This document shows, one piece after another, positions 17,183-26,576 of a DNA stretch of 64,000 bases. The translations under genes and the position numbers were made by a program. Source of the DNA: Pseudomonas sp. FP2335 (lineage in GTDB: Bacteria; Pseudomonadota; Gammaproteobacteria; Pseudomonadales; Pseudomonadaceae); contig NZ_CP117437.1 of NCBI RefSeq assembly GCF_030687535.1, positions 1,261,501-1,325,500 on the forward strand, written 5' to 3'. Numbering within the stretch: position 1 is the stretch's first letter; each line of letters opens with the position of its first letter. A model generated the notes under the pieces. That model had not been told where the DNA came from, did no database searches, and was given only the letters and a program-made list of their open reading frames with translations.

Positions 17183-18601
17183 ATGTCGGATCTGTTTGAG
17201 TTCTACATTGACGGTGCCTGGGTCAAGCCTCACGGCACGGCCATTGAGCCCGTGGTAAATCCGTCCACCGAGCAGGTGGTTGCGCGCATCAGCCTTGGCG
17301 ACAGCCACGATGTGGACCGCGCAGTCGGCGCGGCCAGGCAAGCGTTTGCCGGGTTCGCAGCAAGTTCGCTTGAGGCGCGTGTCGACCTGCTGCAACGCAT
17401 TATCCAGGCCTACAAACTCCACAGCGAAGCGCTGGTCGAAGCGGTTCACCTGGAAATGGGCGCGCCGCTGTCCCTGGCCCGCAGTGCGCATGTGCCGGCA
17501 GGCCTGGGCCATCTGGTGCAGGCGCTGGAAGTGCTACGCGATTATCGCTTCGAACGCCGCGTGGGCCAGACGCTAGTGGTGCGTGAGCCTATCGGCGTGT
17601 GCGCCCTGATCACCCCCTGGAACTGGCCACTCAATCAACTCACCTGCAAGCTCGCACCCGCCCTGGCGGTGGGCTGCACCGTCGTACTCAAGCCAAGTGA
17701 GTGTGCGCCGTTGTCGGCCCATATCGTCGCGCAAATCCTGCATGAGGCCGGGGTGCCGAAGGGGGTGTTCAACCTGGTCAACGGTAGTGGGCCGGTGGTT
17801 GGCGCTGCGCTGGCCAGCCATGCCGAGGTGGATATGGTGTCGTTTACCGGCTCGACCCGCGCCGGCATCGCAGTGGCCAAGGCGGCGGCCGATACAGTCA
17901 AGCGTGTGTCCCAGGAGCTGGGCGGCAAATCCGCGAATATTCTGCTCGACGACGCCTATCTGCCTAGCGCGGTGCGTCACGGGTTACAGGCGTGCATCCG
18001 TAACAGTGGCCAGTCGTGCAATGCGCCGACGCGCCTGCTAGTACCGCGCGCGCAGCAACAGGCCGTGATTGATATCGTCCAGGAAGTGCTGGCGCAGGTG
18101 TGTTTCGACGACAGCCAGCCGACCTGCGCCATCGGCCCTGTGGCGAACGCCCTGCAGTTTGAGCGGGTTCAGGCCATGATCGTTCAGGCCATCGCCGAGG
18201 GTTCGCGATTGATCGCCGGAGGGCTGGGACGACCACGGGGGATTGAGCGCGGGTACTACGTGCAACCTACGGTATTTGCCGACGTCACCCCGGACATGCT
18301 CGTGGCGCGTGAAGAAATCTTCGGCCCGGTCCTGGCGATCATGCCGTACGACAGCGAAGCCGAGGCGATAGCCATCGCGAACGACAGCCCTTATGGCTTG
18401 TCAGGTTACGTCACTTCGACCAGCCTCGAACGCAGCCGCAGGGTTGCGCGGCAACTGCGCACCGGCATGGTCCATCTCAATGGTGCCCGGGCCGACCAGG
18501 CCGCGCCGTTTGGCGGCTACAAGCAGTCGGGTAATGGCCGGGAATGGGGTGAGTGGGGGTTTGAAGAATACCTGGAGAGCAAGTCGTTGTTTGGGTATTA
18601 A
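17183..18601 (+). CDS. NAD(P)+-dependent (semi)aldehyde dehydrogenase
   Basis: A 472-residue aldehyde dehydrogenase. TPWNWPLNQ (Asn147), FTGSTRAG, QELGGKSANI (Glu245) and NSGQSCNAP (catalytic Cys279) are all in place, and the C-terminal PFGGYKQSGNGREWGEWG is typical. A good ribosome site (AAGGGAG) precedes the ATG at 17183; the longer frame upstream lies inside the aminotransferase gene. It is the last gene of the cluster and would turn the aminotransferase product into a carboxylic or dicarboxylic acid. Confidence 0.94.
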   Translation: MSDLFEFYIDGAWVKPHGTAIEPVVNPSTEQVVARISLGDSHDVDRAVGAARQAFAGFAASSLEARVDLLQRIIQAYKLHSEALVEAVHLEMGAPLSLARSAHVPAGLGHLVQALEVLRDYRFERRVGQTLVVREPIGVCALITPWNWPLNQLTCKLAPALAVGCTVVLKPSECAPLSAHIVAQILHEAGVPKGVFNLVNGSGPVVGAALASHAEVDMVSFTGSTRAGIAVAKAAADTVKRVSQELGGKSANILLDDAYLPSAVRHGLQACIRNSGQSCNAPTRLLVPRAQQQAVIDIVQEVLAQVCFDDSQPTCAIGPVANALQFERVQAMIVQAIAEGSRLIAGGLGRPRGIERGYYVQPTVFADVTPDMLVAREEIFGPVLAIMPYDSEAEAIAIANDSPYGLSGYVTSTSLERSRRVARQLRTGMVHLNGARADQAAPFGGYKQSGNGREWGEWGFEEYLESKSLFGY

Positions 18602-18699
18602 CGGCTTGAGCGACAGGCGACGGGGCGGTATTTGTGTAGTGCGAGTCGCAGTGCGCGCGCGAGTAGGGTCTGGCGTTTACCCTCGATAGAGAAACCCCG

Positions 18700-21600
18700 A
18701 TGACTCTCACTTCGACACCCCCGGCGGCCATGCGCCAGGTGCATATCGAACAGGTGCTGAACCTGTTCGACGACCCTCCCTCGTTGACAACCGTCGCCGC
18801 AGACTGTGCCCAGGCCTACCTGGACCAGTACTGTGCGGGACGCAATTATTCTGCGCGTTTGATTTACCTGGCCACACCCGACGGCCCGTATCGTTCCTTG
18901 CCCGACTTGGTGATGGCGCGTCTGGCAGCCGCGCGGCCCACGTTGTTGGCCGAGGGCTACCAGCATGTGGTGCAGCGAGTCCGGGAAACCTATGCGCCGG
19001 GCGGCCCAAGCCTGGCGGAGCTGGAAGGCCTGATCAACCGCTGCGGGGCGCGCCTGCTGGGGTTTTTTTCACGGCGTCTGCAAGCGTGGTGGAACGAGCC
19101 GCTGCCGTTGCACATGACGCGTTGGGGCCACCTGGCCGATGAGTTGCTGGCGTTGCTCTACGACTCGCCCCCGCCGCCGGGCATGAGCGCGGAGTGCTTC
19201 GCCCGGGTCTTTCCCAGGTCGGCGTTGCATGGCCGCCGTCCCAATCGGGAGTGGTCGGCCCATGGCCCGGCACTGAGGGTACAAACGCTGCACCTGCGCC
19301 GCGGGGCGTCGGTGCAGATGCTGGCGCTGCTCCTGCTGCAAACTGCCACGCAGACGTTCTTGTTCAGCCCGGCCTGCGGTGTGCAGCGCCTGGACACTCC
19401 GGACAGCCTGCCAGCGCTGTTGCCGGCCTACGCCAGCCCGTTGCTTGCAGGCGCGGGCGGGCAATGGTTCGCCGTCGAGGTGCAGGGCGATCCCTTCGAC
19501 GCGCTGGCGGCCAGTTACCTGGCGTTGCAGTTGCAAGAGATTGCGTTGCTTGACCCGCGGGTGCCGCGCTCCGTCGAGGATTATCAGGCGCTACTGGGCA
19601 TGATCACCGACAGCCGCCGCTGGTTTGTAGCGGCCCTCAGTCCGCGTCAGCAGACGTTGCGCGAGCAACTGCCGTTATGGCTGGTCCATGCCACGCCCGA
19701 TCAGTGCATCGCCTACGCGCAATTGCTGCAAGCATTGGTGCTCGCCCGCCAGCACAGCGGTGCGCGGCATTTTCTCGACGGTATCCCCTCGTTGCAGGGC
19801 TATGCCAACGAGCGCTTGCAAGCCTGTTTGCGAAAGGACGCACGCGCCACGGCGCTGAGCCCCGCCGATATTCGCTTGACCTTTGAGCGGGTGATTGCCG
19901 CCGCAGTGCCGGTGCCGGGAGGTTTTATCGCCGGGCAGGTGGAGCGCTTCCACGTCAGCCTGACGGAGTGGGCCCTCGAGAACCTGGTGGGCTTTGCCCA
20001 CACCGTCAAAGCGATTCGCCTCAAGGGCGAGCCTGCGCCCGCCTGGTTGAGCTATGAGCTGCTCCAGCGTTGCGTGACCGAGGCCGACATCGGACAGCGG
20101 TATCCGGCATTGCTCAAACAGCAATTGATTGGTAACCCCAATCGACGTCAATTGTTCAGCGTGCAATTGCGCGTGCAGCTGCCGATGCAGGCCCTGGAAT
20201 GGCAAATCAAGGGTGAGCATGGGCTGACCCAGGCAGGTTTTCGCCGCTTGCGGGCTGCGCTGCAACCCAGTGCGACGTCCGACGCATTCTGGCCCTTGGC
20301 GTTCAAGGCCGTCGCTGGGGCGACGGCGGATGAAGTGGCCAATATGTTCATCATTGGCCCTCGGCAAGGCGAGGCCGGCCCCCACTTGCTCTATCGGCCT
20401 TTGTTCGAGCCGCCGCTACAGGAGTTCCCATCGCTGAATGCCTTGTTCGAGGCGATCCGGCAACCCGGTGCGCTGCAAGACAGCGTGCTGACCTGGCTGG
20501 CGCCCCAGCGTCAGGCGGTCTACGCCAATGGTGGGTTTGACGAGCCGCGCACTCAGCATTTTCTGCAGGGCGATGAGTTCACGCGTTATGAACAACCGGC
20601 ACCGGCACAGCTGAGCAAGTCAGTGCTTGTCGGCGACCCCACTGATCACCTGTTCACGGCCATGGCTCAAGCCTTGGCAAGCCTGGCTGAGCGTCAGACG
20701 GTGTCGAACGCCGAACAGCGCTGGGCCAGCCTCAAGCAGGTCGGCTGGTTGTTGTTCGGCACCCTGCAACCCCTGCTCACCGGGCCGCTGATGCTGGTGG
20801 GGTGGCTGGTGCAGTTGGTCGACAGCGCCCGGCAGGACATCGTCGCCTTGCAGGGCACCGACGAGCAGGCCAAAAATGCCGCACTGATCGATCTGCTGGC
20901 CAACCTGATGGTGGTCGTGGCGCACCAGGCCACACCCCATGACGCGCGGCGCCACCTGGAGGTAGAGCACCCGGTATTTGCGCCGTTGGCCCTTGCGGAA
21001 CCGACGCCCCTGCCGCCTGTACGGATCGCGCCCCCTGCGCAGTTCCTCGCGCCGTCGGGCTGGGCCAATGCCCGCGACACCCTCACGCCAGAGATGTGGG
21101 CACGCCTGCAACGGTTCAGCCTGCACAGCTTTCCAGCGCCCTGGCCCGTGGCCTTGGAAGGCGCTGAAACCAGCGGGCCCTGGCAAGGACTGGTGCGCGA
21201 CACACACCGCACCCCACCGCGTTGGCATGCACTGGTGCAAGGGCATAAATTCCGCGTGCGCATGGAACATGGACGCGTGCGGGTGATCAGTGCGGATGGC
21301 ATGCACCGGGGGCCGTGGCTCAAAGCCGTGGGGCAAGGGCGCTGGGAGGTTGACCTGCAATTGCGCCTGCTCGGTGGCGCCGGAGATGGCGCTATCGAGC
21401 CTGTCGACAACCGCCAGGTTCTTGAAAACCAATACCGTCAGGCCACACAGAAACGCGCTCGCGCCCAGGGCGCCATGGAACTCGCCCGCACGTTGGCCAA
21501 CAAGCCCGCCGATGAAGTCACCGAGCAACAGCGCACTCAGGCCCAGGCCCGCTACTTCAAGGCCTTGGAAGAAAAACTGGAGCTTTGCCAGGACGAGTTG

Positions 21601-23211
21601 CAACTGCTCAGGCGCTTGCGCGACCACGGGCCGCGGCCGCGCTACGAAGAGGAACTGAGCCAGATACTGGAGTCGATCATTCTGACGATACAGTTGTTGG
21701 ATGCCGACAGCCGCACACGCATGCATCTGCGCAACCTGCAATTGCGACCATTGCTGGAGGCCGGCGACGAACAGACCCATGCCGAACTGAACCAGGGCCT
21801 GCGTGAGCTGGCAGTCATCCACGACAAGGTGATTCGTTGGCGCATCCTGGAACAGCGCTACCTCGACGAGCTTCGCCAAGTGCCCCGACTCGGCCGCGAC
21901 AAGGCCCGGGCGCTGGCAGCATTGATGCCGGTGCGCCCGTCGGTCCTCGACCTGCAGTCCTTGCAGCTCACCACGTTATGGGGCCTGGCCATCGACGTGC
22001 CGGGCCTGCCCTTCGAAGATGATCTTTTCGAGAACATGAGCACCACAGTCGACCGTGCCCGCTGGGCCAGCCGCTCCCTAGCCGAGTTGTCGCAGGTGCA
22101 CAGCAGCGAGGCTGAACGCGTTGAATTGCTCGACAGCATCGACCATGTGTTTGCGCAGACCGATGATCGCATTGAATTCTGGCGTGCCATGGAGCCGGAC
22201 AGGTTCAACCTCGCGTACCTGCAGCAGCTTCAAGAGTTGTTGGCCACCCTGCACCGTAACGTGGAACAACAACTGGCGGGGTTGCTGCAGCCGCAGGCGC
22301 AAGAGGTGTTCAAAGCCCCATCTGAAACCTCGGGCAAACGGCGCAACAAGATCATCCGCACCCGCAATCACGACCTGTATGTAGCGCGTATGAGCCCAGA
22401 ACCCACAGGCGTAGATACCGCTCAGATGCTGGATGCGGCCGGCAGCGTCATCGGTTCATTCACCGAGGCCGAGGACGGCGTCTGGGACCTGGAAAACGTC
22501 ACACCACCCGCGCGGCCCGATCCCGAACTCAATAGCCTGTTGAAAAAGGCCAACCTGTTGCTGGGAGAAACCGATAAAGCCATCGCTCATGTTGAAGCGA
22601 TGGTCGACAAGGCCAATGACGCGGCATCCCTGCAAGAACTACTGGACGCTCAGGCCCGCAGCCGTTCATGGGCGGCCGAGGCCATTGGCCGAAAACTGCG
22701 CGGCCTGGACAACGCGCGGCTGGCGGCGGTGCAGCAGGCCAATGCGCGGACGGCCGAGGCGAGCTTGCGGGCAGCGGTGGCAAAGCTTGAAGCGGCAGGG
22801 CTGAGCGCACGCTTGCGCGCCACGCGCAATAAAACGCTGACCCAAACCGACGTGGCTTTTTTGCATAGCCACAACGAAGTGCGCGTTCATCGCCAAGGCG
22901 CCCGGGTAAAGCTCAAGGGCGATGATTTTTTGCAGGTGTATGCCGTGAATGATGTCCACACCGGCAAGCCGTTGTGCTTCGCGCACTTTCACTACGGGCG
23001 CAGTGAAGGCCCGGATGATCACTTCACCGCTGCTCACCTCAAGAGTCCGGAACAGGAACGCCTGGGCCGCCAGGCACAGGCCGCAGTCGAAGCCGAGGCC
23101 TTCGCGCGCATGCGCACCGGGCAGACCGGGCGAGTGCAGCAAACCCTCGAGATCCGGCGTGCGCAGATCGGGCTAGCCTTGGCTCGCCAGCTGTTTTTCA
23201 GCGTCGACTGA
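18700..23211 (+). CDS. Giant toxin-like protein (dermonecrotic-toxin-domain type), 1503 residues
   Basis: A single 1503-codon frame. Its style matches the very large Pseudomonas proteins annotated as dermonecrotic toxin domain-containing: an alpha-helical N-terminal half, a hydrophobic hairpin near residues 680-712 (GWLLFGTLQPLLTG, LMLVGWLVQLV) that could insert in a membrane, coiled-coil-like regions near 907-985 and 1270-1380, and the C-terminal block DDFLQVYAVND, FAHFHYGRSEGPDDHFTAAH. No signal peptide, Cys-protease triad or recognised catalytic motif was found by eye. It is free-standing with a weak ribosome site. Its 3' end overlaps the convergent PBP-like gene by 39 bases. A role as host- or competitor-directed toxin is inference from family naming only. 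Confidence 0.72.
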   Translation: MTLTSTPPAAMRQVHIEQVLNLFDDPPSLTTVAADCAQAYLDQYCAGRNYSARLIYLATPDGPYRSLPDLVMARLAAARPTLLAEGYQHVVQRVRETYAPGGPSLAELEGLINRCGARLLGFFSRRLQAWWNEPLPLHMTRWGHLADELLALLYDSPPPPGMSAECFARVFPRSALHGRRPNREWSAHGPALRVQTLHLRRGASVQMLALLLLQTATQTFLFSPACGVQRLDTPDSLPALLPAYASPLLAGAGGQWFAVEVQGDPFDALAASYLALQLQEIALLDPRVPRSVEDYQALLGMITDSRRWFVAALSPRQQTLREQLPLWLVHATPDQCIAYAQLLQALVLARQHSGARHFLDGIPSLQGYANERLQACLRKDARATALSPADIRLTFERVIAAAVPVPGGFIAGQVERFHVSLTEWALENLVGFAHTVKAIRLKGEPAPAWLSYELLQRCVTEADIGQRYPALLKQQLIGNPNRRQLFSVQLRVQLPMQALEWQIKGEHGLTQAGFRRLRAALQPSATSDAFWPLAFKAVAGATADEVANMFIIGPRQGEAGPHLLYRPLFEPPLQEFPSLNALFEAIRQPGALQDSVLTWLAPQRQAVYANGGFDEPRTQHFLQGDEFTRYEQPAPAQLSKSVLVGDPTDHLFTAMAQALASLAERQTVSNAEQRWASLKQVGWLLFGTLQPLLTGPLMLVGWLVQLVDSARQDIVALQGTDEQAKNAALIDLLANLMVVVAHQATPHDARRHLEVEHPVFAPLALAEPTPLPPVRIAPPAQFLAPSGWANARDTLTPEMWARLQRFSLHSFPAPWPVALEGAETSGPWQGLVRDTHRTPPRWHALVQGHKFRVRMEHGRVRVISADGMHRGPWLKAVGQGRWEVDLQLRLLGGAGDGAIEPVDNRQVLENQYRQATQKRARAQGAMELARTLANKPADEVTEQQRTQAQARYFKALEEKLELCQDELQLLRRLRDHGPRPRYEEELSQILESIILTIQLLDADSRTRMHLRNLQLRPLLEAGDEQTHAELNQGLRELAVIHDKVIRWRILEQRYLDELRQVPRLGRDKARALAALMPVRPSVLDLQSLQLTTLWGLAIDVPGLPFEDDLFENMSTTVDRARWASRSLAELSQVHSSEAERVELLDSIDHVFAQTDDRIEFWRAMEPDRFNLAYLQQLQELLATLHRNVEQQLAGLLQPQAQEVFKAPSETSGKRRNKIIRTRNHDLYVARMSPEPTGVDTAQMLDAAGSVIGSFTEAEDGVWDLENVTPPARPDPELNSLLKKANLLLGETDKAIAHVEAMVDKANDAASLQELLDAQARSRSWAAEAIGRKLRGLDNARLAAVQQANARTAEASLRAAVAKLEAAGLSARLRATRNKTLTQTDVAFLHSHNEVRVHRQGARVKLKGDDFLQVYAVNDVHTGKPLCFAHFHYGRSEGPDDHFTAAHLKSPEQERLGRQAQAAVEAEAFARMRTGQTGRVQQTLEIRRAQIGLALARQLFFSVD

Positions 23212-26200
23212 GGGCACGCACTGGGTATGGCCGTCAGGTTGCAGATACGGCAACAGGATCGGCGCCATGCCCTTGAGTACCTGCACCGGCAACGCCGACG
23301 TGAAGGTGAAGTGCTCGGCGGACTGGCCGGGCACAAACGCGGTCAGCGTGCCGAAGTGGTGCTCGCCCAGGTAGAACACAAAGGTCGCGGTGCGGTTGAT
23401 GGATTTGGAACTGAGGATGCGCCCACCGGCACCAATCGCCTCGATACGGTTGTCGCCGGTGCCGGTCTTGCCGCCCATGGCCAGCGGCGTGCCGTCGGCC
23501 AGCTTGAAACTGCCGGCGACACGCTTGGCGGTGCCGGCGTCCACCACCTGGGACAAGGCGCCGCGCAACGCCCTGGCCACTTCCACCGGGATCACCTGCC
23601 TGCCGGGCGCCGGGTCGTTGACCACCTGGGTTTCGTACGGTGTCCCGGCGGCGAAGTGCAGGGTGTCGATGCGTAGCACTCTGGGGCGCACGCCGTCATT
23701 GAGGATGATGCCCATCAGTTCCGCCAACGCCGCCGGGCGGTCGCCGGAGCTGCCGATGGCGGTGGCCAGCGACGGCACCAGGTGGTCGAAGGGATACCCC
23801 ACGGCTTTCCAGCGCTGATGAATATCCAGGAACGCCTCGATCTCCAGCATGGTGCGGATGCGGCTATCCCGCGCGCTTTGGTGGCGGCTCTTGAACAGCC
23901 AACTGTAGACCTCCTGGCGTTCGAACTGGCTGGCCTTGACGGCGTCGCTGAAGGTCGCGTCGGGATGGTTGAGCAGGTAGCCCAGCAGCCACAGGTCCAG
24001 CGGATGGACCTTGGCGATATAGCCTTGGTCGGGCAGGTCGTAGGCGCCGGGGCCGTAGTCTTGGTAGAGCTTTTCCAGGCGTTCGTCGGTGAGTTTGAGC
24101 GGGCTCTGGACGCCCGACATATGTGAGCGCACGAACAGGTTGAAGCTCTCCTGGCTGGCGTTGGGCAGCAGGTAGCGATGCACGGCAGCCAGGCGGATCG
24201 GCGTGGGGTGCAGGCTGTCGAGGAAGGTGTCGAGGCGCGCCTGGGTGTCCTTCTTCTGATACTTCTTCCAGAACTTGAGCAGGAAGGTGGTGCCTTCGCG
24301 GTCGGCGAAACCGGCGAGGTATTCCTGGCGGCGCGGGTCGTTGTCGTCCTTGAGCAACTCGGCGCTGTTGTTCTCGCCGGAATAGGTGACGTAGCGCACC
24401 ACATCGCGCATCAGGCGAATGAACGGCAGGTTGATCGACTCGCGCAGGGCGTCGCGCAGGGTCGGGGTGCGGCCGTTGTCCTGGCTGCGGAAGTTATGGA
24501 AGGTGTGCAGGCCGCCGCCGGTGAAGAAGCGCTCGCCGGGGTTGGCCGAGTAGGTGCGGTCGAGGGCGGCGTCGAGCATCCGGGCGAGGGATTTGTCCGG
24601 CGCCTGGATCAGGTAGTCGACGGCCCAGCGGCTCAGGCGGTCCTGTTCATCCACATTGGCTTTTTTCAGCTCGGCCGGGGCCTGGGCCGCGTATTTGGCG
24701 TGCAACTCGCTGATGATTTGCAGGTAGGTGGTGAGCACCCGCAGCTTGGCGGTGGAACCCAGCTCCAGCTTGCTGCCTTCGTTGATGTCGAAGGGTTGGT
24801 CGGTGTTGTCGGTTTGTACGCGCACCCGCGAGCCGTCCGGGGTCAGTTCGAACAGGGTGAAGCTGTAGCGCACCTGGGCGGTGCTGGTGGCGGTCAGCAA
24901 GCGCTCGCCGAGCAGACCGATCTGGCGTGCGAACTCGGGGTCGGCGAGGTGCTTGAGGTAGCCGCTGACCTGGCCCTGCAATTGCGCTTGCAGGGTGCTG
25001 GTGGCCGAGAGGTCCAGGCGGTCCAGGTCGTACAGCGGCCGGTCGAGCAGGGCGGCGAGGCGGCTGCGCGCCACGCTGATGCCCTTGTCTGTTTCGATCG
25101 GTTGTACCGTGGGTTGTTGCACCCAGTCGCGGTAGCTGACCTTGCTTGCCAGTGCCGCTTTGAGCAGCGCGGGTTCGATCACGCCGCTCTGGGCCAGCAG
25201 GCGCAGGTGGCTATCGGTGAGTTGCGCCAGTTCGTCACGGCCCTTGGTCAAGTAATGAGATGGCCGACGCTGGGCGATGATCAATGACAGCACCTCGCGC
25301 AGCGCCAGGCCTTGCTCGGCATTCACCGGGCCCCACAGCGCCTGGTTGACCTGGTTGAAGTCGGCGCCGTACCACACCCGCAAACCCTCGGCCATGCCGT
25401 GCACTTCACCGTGTCCCGGCACCGCCGACAGCGGCACGCTGTTGAGGTAGTCGCGCAGGATGTTCTGCCGCGCCGCCAGGGTCTCGGGCCCATCGTGGTA
25501 GGCGCGTACGGCGGCGGAAAACATCTGCCGCAGTTTTTCGCCGCCGGACACCGTCAGGCCATCCGGCGAGTGGCGGTATTTTTCCAGTTGGGTCGCCAAT
25601 GTACTGCCGCCGGCACTTTGGCCCGGCAGGTGCAGCAGCTTGGCGACTTGCGACCACGCGGCCTTGGCGAAACGCGGCCAGTCCACGGCGGGGTTGGCCA
25701 GGGGTTGGGCGGGGTCGAGCAGGTCACGGTTTTCGATAAACAGCAGGCTGTTGGTCACCAGCGGTGGGATCGCGGCAAAGCTGGCGTAGAGCTGTTGCGG
25801 GTAGTTGTAGGTGTACAGCGGCGCGCCGCGACAGTCGGTGATCGACAGCCCTGCCTGGATTTTTTCCGCGTAGGGCACGAACAGGCCCTTGGCGCTGTAG
25901 TCCATCAACGCCGGGGAAAAACGCGACTGCGCCTGGATCACGTAGCCGCGCTTGAGCAGGCGCGGCAGGAAGGTGTCGAGGTCGCTGTAGCCCAGGCGCC
26001 GGTCGAATGGCCCGGCACCCGGGTAGTCGATGGCATCGCTGGCGCCGGGCTCGACCTGATAGGTGAGGTTGCGCGCCAGGCGGCTGAGTTCCTGGGCTTG
26101 CAGGCGCGAGGTACGCATCTCCTTGGTGGCGGCCACGCCCAGGGCAATCAAGCCCATCAGTACGATCAGCCAGAACAAACGCCAAGCGTAGCGCGGCCTG

Positions 26201-26286
26201 GGTCTGGTTTTTGATGAAGGCGCTGGGTCCGAACTGCCGTGTACTTTCGCAGCCTTGGTCGAGTCGGTTTGCCACAGTGCGCCCAT
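23173..26286 (-). CDS. Class A penicillin-binding-protein-like transglycosylase/transpeptidase
   Basis: A 1037-residue inner-membrane protein with one N-terminal membrane anchor (about 32-55) and a periplasmic body. The glycosyltransferase 51 part shows LFIENRDLLD (the conserved Glu) and AGGSTLATQLEKY. The transpeptidase part carries GSTAKLR (SxxK serine), an SIN triad (ESINLPFIRLM) and GGKTGTGDN. The distance between SxxK and KTGT is much longer than in PBP1a/1b, filled with a helical insert of several hundred residues. ATG at 26286 is used because of AGGA upstream; a GTG at 26304 is also in frame. It would polymerise and cross-link peptidoglycan, but the variant spacing suggests a specialised paralogue. 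Confidence 0.85.
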   Translation of the reverse strand: MGALWQTDSTKAAKVHGSSDPAPSSKTRPRPRYAWRLFWLIVLMGLIALGVAATKEMRTSRLQAQELSRLARNLTYQVEPGASDAIDYPGAGPFDRRLGYSDLDTFLPRLLKRGYVIQAQSRFSPALMDYSAKGLFVPYAEKIQAGLSITDCRGAPLYTYNYPQQLYASFAAIPPLVTNSLLFIENRDLLDPAQPLANPAVDWPRFAKAAWSQVAKLLHLPGQSAGGSTLATQLEKYRHSPDGLTVSGGEKLRQMFSAAVRAYHDGPETLAARQNILRDYLNSVPLSAVPGHGEVHGMAEGLRVWYGADFNQVNQALWGPVNAEQGLALREVLSLIIAQRRPSHYLTKGRDELAQLTDSHLRLLAQSGVIEPALLKAALASKVSYRDWVQQPTVQPIETDKGISVARSRLAALLDRPLYDLDRLDLSATSTLQAQLQGQVSGYLKHLADPEFARQIGLLGERLLTATSTAQVRYSFTLFELTPDGSRVRVQTDNTDQPFDINEGSKLELGSTAKLRVLTTYLQIISELHAKYAAQAPAELKKANVDEQDRLSRWAVDYLIQAPDKSLARMLDAALDRTYSANPGERFFTGGGLHTFHNFRSQDNGRTPTLRDALRESINLPFIRLMRDVVRYVTYSGENNSAELLKDDNDPRRQEYLAGFADREGTTFLLKFWKKYQKKDTQARLDTFLDSLHPTPIRLAAVHRYLLPNASQESFNLFVRSHMSGVQSPLKLTDERLEKLYQDYGPGAYDLPDQGYIAKVHPLDLWLLGYLLNHPDATFSDAVKASQFERQEVYSWLFKSRHQSARDSRIRTMLEIEAFLDIHQRWKAVGYPFDHLVPSLATAIGSSGDRPAALAELMGIILNDGVRPRVLRIDTLHFAAGTPYETQVVNDPAPGRQVIPVEVARALRGALSQVVDAGTAKRVAGSFKLADGTPLAMGGKTGTGDNRIEAIGAGGRILSSKSINRTATFVFYLGEHHFGTLTAFVPGQSAEHFTFTSALPVQVLKGMAPILLPYLQPDGHTQCVPSVDAEKQLASQG

Positions 26287-26576
26287 AGTCGATTGATCCT
26301 GCACGCAGATTGATCGGACTTGCTGGAAGCTTAGTCGCTGGGGGCTTGTTGTGAGGGAATTGTGCTTTGTTTGTCGGAAGTTTCTGTGCGAGCGCTGCGA
26401 CGTTTGGTCGCTGCGGGTAGGTTATATGCTCCTGTAAAGTTACATTTTTGCGGGTTCTTTAACTAAATTGAGCGGTTTTTATAGTGAAAGACCCTAACCC
26501 TGGCTTTTTATACTGCACGCCCCGCTGCGATCGCTCCACGGCGGGCACTCCAATAACAAGATGAGGTTGTACCCCT

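Noticed and set aside
26287..26576. Promoter elements between the PBP-like and permease genes
   Set aside because: TATACT near 26509 has no matching -35 at proper spacing; nothing else supportable.
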